Below are positions 10,624 to 19,226 of a stretch of 64,000 nt of DNA, in pieces (position 1 is the stretch's first letter; each line of letters opens with the position of its first letter). The DNA is from Comamonas thiooxydans (GTDB lineage: Bacteria; Pseudomonadota; Gammaproteobacteria; Burkholderiales; Burkholderiaceae_C). Position numbers and translations under genes: made by a program. The notes below the pieces were generated by a model, which saw only the letters and a list, made by a program, of their open reading frames with translations, did not search any database and was not told where the DNA came from. The stretch lies in NCBI RefSeq assembly GCF_002157685.2, contig NZ_AP026738.1, positions 806,001 to 870,000 of the forward strand, written 5' to 3'.

Positions 10624-10659
10624 ACCGGTTTCGCCAGCTTTTGCGCATAAAGGTTCCCC

Positions 10660-10902
10660 ATGACTGCAGACCAACTCAAAGACCTGATCGCCGCCGGCCT
10701 GCCCTGCGAGCATATTGCGCTGGAAGGCGATGGCCGACATTGGTTTGCCACCATTGTGTCTGCGCAGTTCGACGGCCAGCGTCTGCTGGGCCGCCAGCGC
10801 CTGGTCTATGCCACGCTGGGCAACCGCATGGCCACCGATGAAGTCCATGCCCTGTCCATGAAGACCTACACCCCGGCAGAATGGGCTGCTGCCCAGGCCT
10901 GA
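10660..10902 (+). CDS. BolA family protein (IbaG-like)
   Basis: BolA/IbaG-family protein of 80 residues. In the family these small proteins bind monothiol glutaredoxins and iron-sulfur clusters, and IbaG is often encoded just before murA, as here. Visible features are the conserved Cys/His region 'LPCEHIALEGDG' and the helix 'HALSMKTYTP', which match the BolA fold (degenerate KH-like). It is transcribed toward murA with a 92-nt gap containing a dispersed repeat. Confidence 0.9.
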   Translation: MTADQLKDLIAAGLPCEHIALEGDGRHWFATIVSAQFDGQRLLGRQRLVYATLGNRMATDEVHALSMKTYTPAEWAAAQA

Positions 10903-10921
10903 GGTGGCTTGCAAAGCAAGA

Positions 10922-10969
10922 TTGATAGCTGTCAGCGCTTGCTGCATAAGCGCTGAGTGCATTTTTTAC
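10922..10969. repeat. Dispersed Comamonadaceae-type repeat, copy 1 (family A)
   Basis: The segment begins TGATAGCTGTCAGCGCTTG, includes ATAAGCGCTGAG and ends in a T-rich tract. The two GCGCTT-type arms are inverted (GCGCTTG / TAAGCGC), allowing a hairpin. A closely similar copy lies at 39698-39746, and an inverted, longer one at 54942-55025. It occupies the gap between the bolA-family gene and murA. Confidence 0.6.
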
Positions 10970-10994
10970 CTATAAACATTCAAGGCTTGAAGCC

Positions 10995-12266
10995 ATGGAC
11001 AAACTCAAGATCCACGGTGGTCGTCCCCTCAAGGGCGAAGTGATCATTTCCGGTGCCAAAAACGCCGCTCTGCCTGAAATGTGTGCCGCACTGCTCACGG
11101 CCGAGCCCGTGCATCTGCACAATGTGCCGCGTCTGCACGATGTGGCCACCATGCGCAAGCTGCTGGCCAATATGGGCGTGCAGACCGAAACCCATGGCGA
11201 GCGCGGCGGCATGAGCTTTGTGGCTCCCGACAGTCTGACGCCCGAAGCGCCTTATGAGCTGGTCAAGACCATGCGCGCCTCGGTGCTGGCCCTGGGCCCG
11301 CTGCTGGCCCGTTTCGGCCACGCCAAGGTGTCGCTGCCCGGCGGCTGCGCGATCGGCTCGCGCCCGGTGGATCAGCACATCAAGGGCCTGCAGGCCATGG
11401 GTGCCATCATCACCGTGGAAAACGGCTATATGCATGCCAGCCTGCCCGAAGGCCGCAAGCGCCTGAAGGGCGCACGCATCACCACCGACATGGTGACCGT
11501 GACGGGCACCGAGAACTTCCTGATGGCCGCAGCGCTGGCCGAAGGCGAGACGGTGCTGGAAAACGCCGCCATGGAACCCGAAATCACTGATCTGGCCGAG
11601 ATGCTGATCAAGATGGGGGCCAGGATCACCGGTCACGGCACCAGCCATATCGTGATTCAGGGCGTGGACAAGCTGCATGGCTGCGAGCATCAGGTGGTGG
11701 CCGACCGTATCGAGGCCGGCACCTTCCTCTGCGCCGTGGCGGCCACCAGCGGTGAAGCCTTGCTGCACCACGCGCGTGCCGACCATCTGGGCGCCGTGAT
11801 CGACAAGCTCAAGGATGCGGGCGTGAGCGTGGACTGCGTGGATGGCGGCCTGAAGGTGGCGTCCTCGGGCAAGCTCAAGGCCCAGGGCTTTCGCACCACC
11901 GAATATCCGGGCTTTCCCACCGATATGCAGGCCCAGTTCATGGCGCTGAATCTGGTGGCCGAAGGCACCAGCATGGTGACCGAGACCATCTTCGAGAACC
12001 GCTTCATGCATGTCAACGAGATGGTGCGCCTGGGCGCGCGCATCACCACCGATGGCCGCGTGGCGACCATCGAAGGCGGCAAGCGCCTGTCCGGCGCCAC
12101 CGTGATGGCGACCGATTTGCGCGCTTCGGCCAGCCTGGTGATTGCCGGTCTGGTGGCCGAGGGCGAGACCATCGTCGATCGCATCTACCACCTGGATCGT
12201 GGCTACGACCGCATGGAAGACAAGCTGCGCGCCCTGGGCGCCGATATCGAGAGAATTTCCGCATGA
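10995..12266 (+). CDS. murA: UDP-N-acetylglucosamine 1-carboxyvinyltransferase
   Basis: First committed enzyme of peptidoglycan synthesis: transfers enolpyruvate from phosphoenolpyruvate to UDP-GlcNAc in the cytoplasm. The 423-residue length is typical. Visible hallmarks are the KNA motif (K22-N23) and the catalytic/fosfomycin-target cysteine C118 in '[14 protein letters not shown]'. The presence of this cysteine predicts the usual fosfomycin-sensitive form. Its last four bases overlap hisG (ATGA), so murA and hisGD are coupled. Confidence 0.97.
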   Translation: MDKLKIHGGRPLKGEVIISGAKNAALPEMCAALLTAEPVHLHNVPRLHDVATMRKLLANMGVQTETHGERGGMSFVAPDSLTPEAPYELVKTMRASVLALGPLLARFGHAKVSLPGGCAIGSRPVDQHIKGLQAMGAIITVENGYMHASLPEGRKRLKGARITTDMVTVTGTENFLMAAALAEGETVLENAAMEPEITDLAEMLIKMGARITGHGTSHIVIQGVDKLHGCEHQVVADRIEAGTFLCAVAATSGEALLHHARADHLGAVIDKLKDAGVSVDCVDGGLKVASSGKLKAQGFRTTEYPGFPTDMQAQFMALNLVAEGTSMVTETIFENRFMHVNEMVRLGARITTDGRVATIEGGKRLSGATVMATDLRASASLVIAGLVAEGETIVDRIYHLDRGYDRMEDKLRALGADIERISA

Positions 12267-12925
12267 GCACCGCAACGCCTGTGACCATCGCCCTGTCCAA
12301 GGGCCGCATTTTTGAAGAAACCGTGCCCCTGCTGGCCGCTGCCGGCATCGAGGTGACCGAGGATGTGGAAAAGTCGCGCAAGCTGATTTTCGACACCAAC
12401 CGCTCCGATGTGCGCGTGGTGCTGGTGCGTGCTTCGGACGTGCCCGTCTATGTGCAATACGGCGGAGCGGATCTGGGTGTCTCGGGCCTGGACTCGCTGA
12501 TCGAGCATGGCGGCCAGGGCCTGTACCAGCCGCTGGACCTGCAGATTGCCAAGTGCCGCGTCAGCGTGGCCGTGCGCAACGGCTTTGACTATCAGCTGGC
12601 CGTCAAGCAGGGCGCGCGTCTGCGCATCGCCACCAAGTACCCCGAGATTGCTCGTAATTTCTTTGCCAAGAAGGGCGTGCACGTGGACATGGTCAAGCTC
12701 TACGGCTCCATGGAGCTGGCGCCGTTGACCGGCATGGCCGATGCCATCGTCGACCTGGTGTCCACCGGCAACACGCTCAAGGCCAATGATCTGGTCGAAG
12801 TCGAGCCCATCATGGACATCAGCTCGCGTCTGGTCGTCAACCAGGCTTCGCTCAAGCTCAAACAGGCTCCGCTGCGCCACATCATCGATGCGTTTGCGCA
12901 GGCCGTTGCCGCCAAGAACAACTGA
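12263..12925 (+). CDS. hisG: ATP phosphoribosyltransferase, short form
   Basis: Catalyses the first step of histidine synthesis, condensing ATP with PRPP. It has only 220 residues, so it is the short form (HisG_S) without the C-terminal regulatory ACT-like domain. In this family activity and histidine feedback require a HisZ partner, which is not in this window. The conserved signature region '[25 protein letters not shown]' is recognisable in parts ('[18 protein letters not shown]'). It overlaps murA by 4 nt and is followed by hisD after 21 nt. Confidence 0.96.
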   Translation: MSTATPVTIALSKGRIFEETVPLLAAAGIEVTEDVEKSRKLIFDTNRSDVRVVLVRASDVPVYVQYGGADLGVSGLDSLIEHGGQGLYQPLDLQIAKCRVSVAVRNGFDYQLAVKQGARLRIATKYPEIARNFFAKKGVHVDMVKLYGSMELAPLTGMADAIVDLVSTGNTLKANDLVEVEPIMDISSRLVVNQASLKLKQAPLRHIIDAFAQAVAAKNN

Positions 12926-12946
12926 TTTTCCTCACTGGTAAATACT

Positions 12947-14263
12947 ATGGAATTCGTAGCTGCTCCCGCCCGTCTTTCAACCGCTGATGCCCAGTTCGAG
13001 CATGATTTTGCGCAGCGTCTGCATTGGTCGGCGGACACGGACGCAGCCATCGAGCAGCGGGTGGCCGACATCCTGGCCGATGTCCAGACCCGCGGCGACG
13101 CCGCCGTGCTGGAGTACACGGCACGCTTTGACGGCCTGCAGGCCGATTCCATGGCGGCGCTGGAGCTGACCAAGCAGGAGCTCAAAGCGGCCTTCGAGAG
13201 CCTGCCGGCAGCCGAGCGCGAAGCGCTGGAGTCGGCGGCGCGCCGTGTGCGCAGCTATCACGAGGCGCAGAAAAAGGCCAATGGCGAGAGCTGGAGCTAC
13301 CGCGACGAGGACGGCACGCTGCTGGGCCAGAAGGTCACGCCTCTGGATCGCGTGGGCATCTACGTGCCCGGCGGCAAGGCCGCCTATCCGTCCAGCGTGC
13401 TGATGAACGCCATTCCCGCCCATGTGGCCGGTGTGCAGGACATCATCATGGTCGTGCCCACGCCGCAAGGTCAGAAGAACCCGCTGGTGCTGGCCGCTGC
13501 CTATGTGGCGGGCGTGCACCGCGCCTTCACCATCGGTGGCGCCCAGGCCGTGGCTGCCCTGGCCTACGGCACGGACACCGTGCCCAAGGTGGACAAGATC
13601 ACCGGCCCCGGCAATGCCTATGTGGCCAGCGCCAAGAAGCGCGTGTTCGGCATCGTGGGCATCGACATGATTGCCGGTCCTTCGGAGATTCTGGTGCTGG
13701 CCGACGGCTCGACCCCGCCCGACTGGGTGGCCATGGATCTGTTCAGCCAGGCAGAACACGACGAGCTGGCCCAGTCCATCCTGCTGTGCCCCGATGCGGC
13801 CTATCTCGATGCCGTTCAGGCCGCGATCGACCGCCTGCTGCCCGAGATGCCGCGCAAGGCCATCATCGCCAAGAGCCTGAGCGACCGTGGCGCACTGATT
13901 CTGACCAAGGACATGGAAGAGGCTTGCGCGATCAGCAACCGCATTGCGCCCGAGCACCTGGAAGTCTCCAGCCGTGACCCGCACCGCTGGGAGCCTCTGC
14001 TGAGGCACGCCGGCGCCATCTTCCTGGGCGCCTATACCTCCGAGAGCCTGGGCGACTACTGTGCCGGCCCGAATCACGTGCTGCCGACCAGCGGCACGGC
14101 GCGCTTTTCCTCGCCGCTGGGGGTGTACGACTTCCAGAAGCGCAGCTCCATCATCGAAGTCAGCGAGGCCGGCGCCCAGATCCTGGGCAAGACCGCTGCC
14201 GTGCTGGCCTATGGCGAAGGCCTGCAGGGCCATGCCCGTGCAGCCGAAATGCGTCTGAAGTAA
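12947..14263 (+). CDS. hisD: Histidinol dehydrogenase
   Basis: Last enzyme of histidine synthesis: zinc- and NAD-dependent two-step oxidation of L-histidinol to L-histidine. It has 438 residues. Visible motifs are GPGN at 220-223, the metal/substrate residues Q268 and H271 in 'SQAEHDE', and the catalytic pair E336-H337 in 'APEHLEV'. It follows hisG by 21 nt. A strong terminator begins 22 nt after the stop, so the unit bolA-murA-hisG-hisD ends here and hisC must be expressed separately. Confidence 0.97.
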   Translation: MEFVAAPARLSTADAQFEHDFAQRLHWSADTDAAIEQRVADILADVQTRGDAAVLEYTARFDGLQADSMAALELTKQELKAAFESLPAAEREALESAARRVRSYHEAQKKANGESWSYRDEDGTLLGQKVTPLDRVGIYVPGGKAAYPSSVLMNAIPAHVAGVQDIIMVVPTPQGQKNPLVLAAAYVAGVHRAFTIGGAQAVAALAYGTDTVPKVDKITGPGNAYVASAKKRVFGIVGIDMIAGPSEILVLADGSTPPDWVAMDLFSQAEHDELAQSILLCPDAAYLDAVQAAIDRLLPEMPRKAIIAKSLSDRGALILTKDMEEACAISNRIAPEHLEVSSRDPHRWEPLLRHAGAIFLGAYTSESLGDYCAGPNHVLPTSGTARFSSPLGVYDFQKRSSIIEVSEAGAQILGKTAAVLAYGEGLQGHARAAEMRLK

Positions 14264-14284
14264 ATCGGCAAGCGCTCTCCTCTC

Positions 14285-14312
14285 AAAGCCGTGGCCAGCC
14301 CACGGCTTTTTT
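14285..14312 (+). terminator. Rho-independent terminator after hisD
   Basis: Perfect 10-bp stem (AAAGCCGTGG / CCACGGCTTT), 5-nt loop CCAGC and a run of six T residues. It closes the first his block before the accessory genes. Confidence 0.9.
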
Positions 14313-14461
14313 CATTGCCGGCCAGATCCGTATGCCCCCCGTCCAGGGGCAAATCATCTCCAGATGTTTCGTGGTGCGGGAAAGAGCGGATTTGCTGTGA
14401 CACTCGGCGAGCTGCGTTGCAGCGGGCATTTGGTAGCCCATTCAAACAAGGGAGCGTGTAG

Positions 14462-15307
14462 ATGAGTCAAGTCGTGAGTTTCTGGCGCCGAGGCAGCTGC
14501 AAGTTGCTGGGCGGGCTGTTGCTGGTTGCAGGGCTGGCTGCCTGCGGCGTAGCGCCTTCAAACCAGGATGCCATGCAGGCTGCGCAGACCAGGGCGCCAC
14601 GCACGCCCAGGGTCGAGTCCACGCTGGGAACGCAATGGGGGGAAGGGCGGGAGTCCGTCACCAAGGTGGTGCACGCATCGCGCCTGACGCCCGAGCGTCC
14701 GCGCGATGTGAGCCAGCTTCGCTATTCGGACGAGCTCAGCATTGTCCGTGCTCTTGGCAATGCGGCCGAACGCCAAACCAATGCGCTGTTGGCCGATGGC
14801 GATGTGGAGCTGCAGGTGCTCGATGGCAGCGCAGCGGCGCTGCGTATTTTTTCCACGCGTGGGGGACGGGACTTTCATGTCGCGGGCCGCCATGGGGAGC
14901 GCTATGAGCTGGTCTACACCAACCGCAGCAATCGCTTCTACGAAGTGGTGACGACGGTGGATGGTCTGGATGTGCTGAGCGGCCAGCCTGGCAGCGTGCG
15001 CAGCGGCGGCTATCTGCTGCGCCCTGGTGAGCGACTGGTGATCGACGGCTTCCGAAAGAATGACCGCGAGGTGGCGGCGTTTCGCTTTGCTGGCAAGGGC
15101 CGGGCCTATGCCAACAATACGCCCGCAGGTGATGCGCGCAATGTGGGGGTGATTGGTACGGCGCTGTTTGATGTGCGTCTCGACGAGCGCGACCCGGATC
15201 TGCCCCGCCGCTCTGCGCCAGGGCTGGAGCAACGCGATCCCCGGGACCCCGTAGCCTTCCCGGCGGATGGCCGGCAGTACGCGCCACCGCCGCAGTATCG
15301 GCGCTGA
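14462..15307 (+). CDS. Hypothetical lipoprotein
   Basis: I do not recognise a characterised family. The 281-residue product has a lipoprotein signal peptide with lipobox L-A-A-C ending near residue 28, so it should be a membrane-anchored periplasmic protein. The central part is rich in beta-strand-like segments ('YELVYTNRSNRFYEVVTTVDGL', 'GGYLLRPGERLVIDGF'), and the C-terminal 40 residues are Pro/Arg-rich and probably disordered. A GGGAG ribosome site precedes the ATG. It lies alone between the hisD terminator and a convergent DUF2917 gene. Confidence 0.7.
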   Translation: MSQVVSFWRRGSCKLLGGLLLVAGLAACGVAPSNQDAMQAAQTRAPRTPRVESTLGTQWGEGRESVTKVVHASRLTPERPRDVSQLRYSDELSIVRALGNAAERQTNALLADGDVELQVLDGSAAALRIFSTRGGRDFHVAGRHGERYELVYTNRSNRFYEVVTTVDGLDVLSGQPGSVRSGGYLLRPGERLVIDGFRKNDREVAAFRFAGKGRAYANNTPAGDARNVGVIGTALFDVRLDERDPDLPRRSAPGLEQRDPRDPVAFPADGRQYAPPPQYRR

Positions 15308-15360
15308 GGTCGGTTCTGCGCTGCCGAGGCCCGACGCTGTCCGGCCTTTGACATGAGGCC

Positions 15361-15687
15361 TCAGGACGCCGCGGCTGTGGCCGGCACTATAGGCGCTGCG
15401 GCTGCGGCAGGAGATGATGAAGTGCGAACGCGAGCACGGCTCCAGTGCAGGGTCGCGTTCTGTGAGCCTTGCGCGCCAAGATAAAGCCGGGCGGGGCCGT
15501 CAAAGCGCAGTGATTCTCCGGCCTGCAGAAAATAGTCCATCGGCTGTCCTTCGCAGGTCAGCCAGACAATGCCGCTCTGTGTCTGCAGCCAGAGGCTTTG
15601 ACCGGCGCCCAGATGCATGGTCTGCACCGATGCGGCGGCTTGCAGGGACAAGGTTTTCCAGGGGGCGTTGGCGGGAGCTGAGTTCAT
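15361..15687 (-). CDS. DUF2917 domain-containing protein
   Basis: Protein of 108 residues resembling DUF2917: a small cupin-like segment with 'LGAGQSLWLQTQSGIVWLTCEG' character and a 'FLQAGESLRFDG' strand, then an Ala/Pro-rich tail. Its function is unknown. It is divergent from a MocR-type regulator across a 152-nt region carrying an array of inverted operator half-sites, suggesting it is the regulator's target. It is convergent with the lipoprotein gene. Confidence 0.7.
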   Translation of the reverse strand: MNSAPANAPWKTLSLQAAASVQTMHLGAGQSLWLQTQSGIVWLTCEGQPMDYFLQAGESLRFDGPARLYLGAQGSQNATLHWSRARVRTSSSPAAAAAPIVPATAAAS

Positions 15688-15711
15688 GCCCCGACTTTGC
15701 AGAACGCGGGT

Positions 15712-15830
15712 CTGTACTGCCAGCCACAGCGGCAGTGGATCTGGATGAGTACAGATGCCTGCGGCATGGCATCTGTACTGCTCGTCCTGGCTTTCATCTG
15801 TGCTGTATGTGCTCGCCTGCGCCAGTACAG
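15712..15830. promoter_or_regulatory. Array of four CTGTACT/AGTACAG half-sites between DUF2917 and mocR genes
   Basis: The heptamer CTGTACT occurs at 15712-15718 and 15773-15779, and its reverse complement AGTACAG at 15748-15754 and 15824-15830. The two central copies extend into a perfect 12-bp inverted repeat (AGTACAGATGCC at 15748-15759, GGCATCTGTACT at 15768-15779). Placement in the divergent promoter region suggests it is the binding site of the adjacent MocR regulator. The last half-site overlaps a CAGAAT -10-like hexamer in front of the mocR ATG, which would allow autoregulation. Confidence 0.6.
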
Positions 15831-15839
15831 AATCCCGTC

Positions 15840-17276
15840 ATGGATTTTGATGCGTCGACACCGCTATATCTGCAGATTGCCGGGCAACTGAGTCAGGCCA
15901 TACGACAGGGGGCGCTGGCCCATGGGCAAAAACTGCCTTCGGTGCGCATGTTGGCGCGGCAGTATGGTGTGGCGCAGACCACGGTGGTGCAGGCCTATCA
16001 CTGGCTGGAAGATGCCCGGCAGGTAACGGCTCGGCCACGTTCGGGATTTTTTGTGGCGCCGCGCGCCGTGCAACTGCCCGAGCCCAAGATTGCCCGGCCC
16101 ATGCGTCGTCCACGGACTGTGTCGCTGGACTGGCTGGGACAGCGCGTGCTGGGGCGGGAGCAACCAGAAGGCATGGTGTCATTCAGCAGCGGCACCCCGG
16201 GCATTGATCTGCTCAACCCCGACCGGGTGCGCCGTGCTTTGACCCGTGCCGTGCAAAAGCACCGTCACCTGCTGTGCACCTATCCAGGCTCGGACGGTCA
16301 TGAAGAGGCGCGCCGTGCACTGGCGCGCTATGCCGTGGGTTTGGGCTGCAGCCTGGATCCGGAGCGGATTCTCATCACTGGCGGCTGCATGGACAGTGTG
16401 GCCCTGTGTCTGCGTGCCGTGACCCAGCCTGGCGATGTGGTGGCGCTGGAGTCGCCCACACATTTTTCCTTTCTGGAGGTGCTGCAGGCCTTGCAGCTGA
16501 AGGCCCTGGAGATACCCTGCCACCCGCGCCATGGCCTGTCGCTGGATGCTCTGCAGCTGGCGCTGGAAACCCAGCCTGTCAAGGCCCTGCTGCTGGTGCC
16601 CACGCTCAGCAACCCTCTGGGCAGCTGCATGCCCCAGGCTGAGCGCAAAAAGCTGGTACAGCTGGCGCTCCAGCATCAGCTGCCGGTGATCGAGGATGCC
16701 ATCTATGCCGATCTGGCCGAAGGCGATGCAGCCCGGCGTAGCCTCAAGTCCTATGACGGCACAGGCCAGGTGATGCTGTGCCATTCCTTTTCCAAGACGC
16801 TGGCGCCGGGTCTGCGCCTGGGTTGGCTGGAGGCAGGGCGCTGGACGGACAAGGTGCGCCAGATCAAGGAAATGCAGGCAGGCGGCCAATCGGCGGTCCT
16901 GGAGCTGGCTCTGGCGGACCTGATCTCACAGGCCGGCCACCATGCCGCCATGCGCCAGTTGCGTGCCGTCATTGCCGCACGGGTCGAGCAAGCCAGGCAA
17001 GTGATTGCGCAGAGCTTTCCTGCCGGCACGCGGGTCAGCGATCCACCGGGCGGGCTGCTGCTGTGGCTGGAACTGCCGGCGCCACTGGATGCCATGGCTC
17101 TGCATCAAGCCTGTCTGTCCCGGCAGATCCTGATAGCGCCCGGAATGTTGTTTGGTGCTGCCGGTCGCTTCCGGCAGGGAGTCCGTGTGGGTCTGGGAGG
17201 CGATTGGACGCCGCAGCATCTGCAGGCCTTGCGGCAGGTGGGAGCCATCGCCTGCTCCATGCTGGCTTCGGTGTGA
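15840..17276 (+). CDS. MocR-type transcriptional regulator (GntR HTH plus aminotransferase domain)
   Basis: A 478-residue PLP-dependent regulator of the MocR/PdxR family. The N-terminal 70 residues form a GntR winged helix ('LYLQIAGQLSQAIRQGAL', then 'LPSVRMLARQYGVAQTTVVQAY'). The rest is a fold-type I aminotransferase domain, with 'NPLGSCMP' and the PLP-lysine region 'SFSKTLAPGLRLGW'. The start is ATG 15840, where the HTH begins; the frame is open further upstream but crosses the operator array and the antisense DUF2917 gene. It probably controls the divergent DUF2917 gene and itself. The effector is unknown. Confidence 0.9.
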   Translation: MDFDASTPLYLQIAGQLSQAIRQGALAHGQKLPSVRMLARQYGVAQTTVVQAYHWLEDARQVTARPRSGFFVAPRAVQLPEPKIARPMRRPRTVSLDWLGQRVLGREQPEGMVSFSSGTPGIDLLNPDRVRRALTRAVQKHRHLLCTYPGSDGHEEARRALARYAVGLGCSLDPERILITGGCMDSVALCLRAVTQPGDVVALESPTHFSFLEVLQALQLKALEIPCHPRHGLSLDALQLALETQPVKALLLVPTLSNPLGSCMPQAERKKLVQLALQHQLPVIEDAIYADLAEGDAARRSLKSYDGTGQVMLCHSFSKTLAPGLRLGWLEAGRWTDKVRQIKEMQAGGQSAVLELALADLISQAGHHAAMRQLRAVIAARVEQARQVIAQSFPAGTRVSDPPGGLLLWLELPAPLDAMALHQACLSRQILIAPGMLFGAAGRFRQGVRVGLGGDWTPQHLQALRQVGAIACSMLASV

Positions 17277-17283
17277 TTTCGAA

Positions 17284-17318
17284 GTACACGAATTTCGTGT
17301 TGCACGAAATTCGTGTAC
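17284..17318. promoter_or_regulatory. Perfect 16-bp inverted-repeat operator of the toxin-antitoxin pair
   Basis: GTACACGAATTTCGTG (17284-17299) and CACGAAATTCGTGTAC (17303-17318) are exact reverse complements separated by 3 nt. Each arm itself contains a CACGAA/TTCGTG dyad. The element lies 10 nt upstream of the antitoxin ATG, the position typical of an operator bound by the antitoxin for autoregulation. It has no T-tract that would suggest a terminator. Confidence 0.75.
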
Positions 17319-17328
17319 TATCCGGGGC

Positions 17329-17601
17329 ATGAAGAACGTCACCATCACCGTCGAAGACAGCGTGCTTGACTGGGCGCGCATTGAAGCGGCCAGGCGCGGC
17401 AGCAGCGTCTCGCGCATGCTGGGTGACTTCATGGCCGAGCTGATGCAGCGCGAGGATGCCTACGAGCGAGCCTACCTGGCCTGGCGCACCGATGAGCGCA
17501 CCTGGCAAGCTGCCGGCCAGTCGGCCAAATCCCTGGCGCGCAGTGCCAGCAGCAAGCGGGCTGCAGCGCACAGCAATGCCGAAGCCGAGGTGGTCAGGTG
17601 A
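17329..17601 (+). CDS. VapB-like antitoxin (ribbon-helix-helix type)
   Basis: A 90-residue protein whose N-terminus ('MKNVTITVEDSVLDWARIEA' followed by 'RRGSSVSRMLGDFM') fits a ribbon-helix-helix/CopG-like DNA-binding domain. The basic Ala/Ser-rich C-terminus would wrap the toxin. Its stop overlaps the GTG start of the PIN-domain gene (GTGA), a common antitoxin-toxin arrangement. A perfect palindrome directly upstream is the likely autoregulatory operator. The family assignment is inferred from fold-like pattern and context. Confidence 0.75.
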   Translation: MKNVTITVEDSVLDWARIEAARRGSSVSRMLGDFMAELMQREDAYERAYLAWRTDERTWQAAGQSAKSLARSASSKRAAAHSNAEAEVVR

Positions 17602-18038
17602 ACCCCGTATTTGTCGATACCTCGGTGCTGATCGCCGCGGAAGATGCAGCCGGCGGTGCGCTGTATGCGGCCACGCTGGAATGGCTGGATCTGCTGTGGC
17701 GCAGCCGCAGCGGCCGCACCAGCAATCAGGCCCTGGTGGAGTTCTATGACCAGGCGACCACGGCCGCCTTGCCCCTGCCTCAGGGCGATGCCCGCGCCGC
17801 CATCCGCCGCTACCAGACCTGGACGCCCTGGAAGACCGACGCCGCCACGCTGGAGACGGCCTGGGCTGTACAGGCCCGCCATGCGCTGGATTTTGGCGAC
17901 TGCCTGGCCGTGGCCTGCGCCCAGCACAGCGGCTGCAACCAGATGCTGAGCCTGCATCTGCCCCACGGGGCGGAGTTTGGCGGTGTGACCGTGGTGCACC
18001 CGCTGGAGCAAGCCGCCACGCAGAATCTTGAGGCTTGA
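17598..18038 (+). CDS. PIN-domain toxin (VapC-like)
   Basis: A 146-residue PIN-domain protein, predicted Mg-dependent ribonuclease toxin. Acidic PIN residues are visible: the N-terminal 'FVDTSVLI' with D6, an acidic residue in 'NQALVEFYD', and 'LDFGDCLAVACA' with the third Asp. GTG at 17598 overlaps the antitoxin stop by 4 nt. The pair interrupts the his genes between hisD and hisC. It may retain promoter activity that feeds hisC, since no terminator is visible before hisC. Confidence 0.8.
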   Translation: MNPVFVDTSVLIAAEDAAGGALYAATLEWLDLLWRSRSGRTSNQALVEFYDQATTAALPLPQGDARAAIRRYQTWTPWKTDAATLETAWAVQARHALDFGDCLAVACAQHSGCNQMLSLHLPHGAEFGGVTVVHPLEQAATQNLEA

Positions 18039-18107
18039 GCGCCACAATCGCAGCGATCGGTATCGACTGCATTGGCCAACGCAAGCCTCGTGTGAAGGAG
18101 TGAACCC

Positions 18108-19226
18108 ATGACTGCTCAAGACATCCAGACCAAAGCCCTGCAACGCATTCGCGCCGATGTGCGCGCCATGCAGGGCTACCATGTGCAGCCCGCGCAGGGC
18201 CTGCTCAAGATGGACACGATGGAGAACCCCTACCGTCTGCCGCCCGAGCTGCAGCAGAAGCTGGGCGAGCATCTGGGTGCGCTGGAAATCAACCGCTATC
18301 CCGGCGAGCGCCAGGAAGTGCTCAAGCAGATGCTGGCCGACTACGCCGGCGCCCCCGCCGGCACCTCGGTGCTGCTGGGCAATGGCTCGGACGAGATCAT
18401 CACCTTGCTGGCGCTGGCCACGGCCCAGCCCTGCAACGATGCCCGCGCCAAGATGCTGGCGCCCATGCCGGGCTTTGTGATGTATCCGCTGTCTGCCAAG
18501 CTGCAGGGTCTGGATTTCGTGGGCGTGAATCTGACGAGCGACTTCGACCTCGATGTGCCGGCCATGCAGGCCGCCATCGCCGAGCACCAGCCTGCCATCA
18601 CCTATATCGCCTATCCCAACAATCCCACGGCCACGCTGTGGGCCGAGGACAAGGTGCAGGCCGTGATCGATGCCGTGGCCGGGATCGGTGGTCTGGTCGT
18701 GATGGACGAGGCCTACCAGCCCTTCGCCAGCCGCAGCTGGATCACCCGCATGAAGGCCGATCCTGCGCGCAATGCCCATGTGCTGCTGATGCGCACGCTG
18801 TCCAAGTTCGGTCTGGCCGGTGCGCGTCTGGGCTATCTGATCGGTCCTTCGGCCATCGTCAACGAGATCGACAAGGTGCGCCCGCCCTACAACATCAGCG
18901 TGCTCAACTGCGAGACGGCGATTTTTGCGCTGCAGCACGAGTCTCTGTATGCCGAGCAGGCTGCGGCCATCCGTGCCGAACGCCAGCCGCTGATCGATGC
19001 GCTGGCCGTGCTGGACGGCGTGGAAAAAGTCTGGCCCTCCGAAGCCAATATGGTGCTGCTGCGCGTGCGCGATGCCGGCAAGGCCCAGATCGAGATGAAG
19101 CAGCGCGGCGTGCTGGTCAAGAACGTATCGGCCATGCACCCCTTGCTGCACAACTGCCTGCGCCTGACCGTGGGCACCCGCGAAGAAAACGCCCAGATGC
19201 TGGCGGCACTGAAAGAAAGCCTATGA
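18108..19226 (+). CDS. hisC: Histidinol-phosphate aminotransferase
   Basis: PLP enzyme converting imidazole-acetol phosphate and glutamate to histidinol phosphate. It has 372 residues with 'YPNNPT' (N171-N172-P173), 'MDEAY' (D200) and the PLP Schiff-base lysine K233 in '[12 protein letters not shown]'. A GAAGGAG ribosome site precedes the ATG. It overlaps hisB by 4 nt (ATGA). It begins the second his block, 69 nt after the PIN toxin gene. Confidence 0.96.
   Translation: MTAQDIQTKALQRIRADVRAMQGYHVQPAQGLLKMDTMENPYRLPPELQQKLGEHLGALEINRYPGERQEVLKQMLADYAGAPAGTSVLLGNGSDEIITLLALATAQPCNDARAKMLAPMPGFVMYPLSAKLQGLDFVGVNLTSDFDLDVPAMQAAIAEHQPAITYIAYPNNPTATLWAEDKVQAVIDAVAGIGGLVVMDEAYQPFASRSWITRMKADPARNAHVLLMRTLSKFGLAGARLGYLIGPSAIVNEIDKVRPPYNISVLNCETAIFALQHESLYAEQAAAIRAERQPLIDALAVLDGVEKVWPSEANMVLLRVRDAGKAQIEMKQRGVLVKNVSAMHPLLHNCLRLTVGTREENAQMLAALKESL

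Noticed and set aside
10980..12275. A 431-codon open frame antisense to murA
   Set aside because: Shadow of murA; composition is His/Ala/Gly-rich and shows no family motifs.
18638..19222. In-frame upstream extension of hisB to 402 codons
   Set aside because: The extension runs through hisC in another frame; hisB starts at ATG 19223 with an ATGA overlap and family-typical length.
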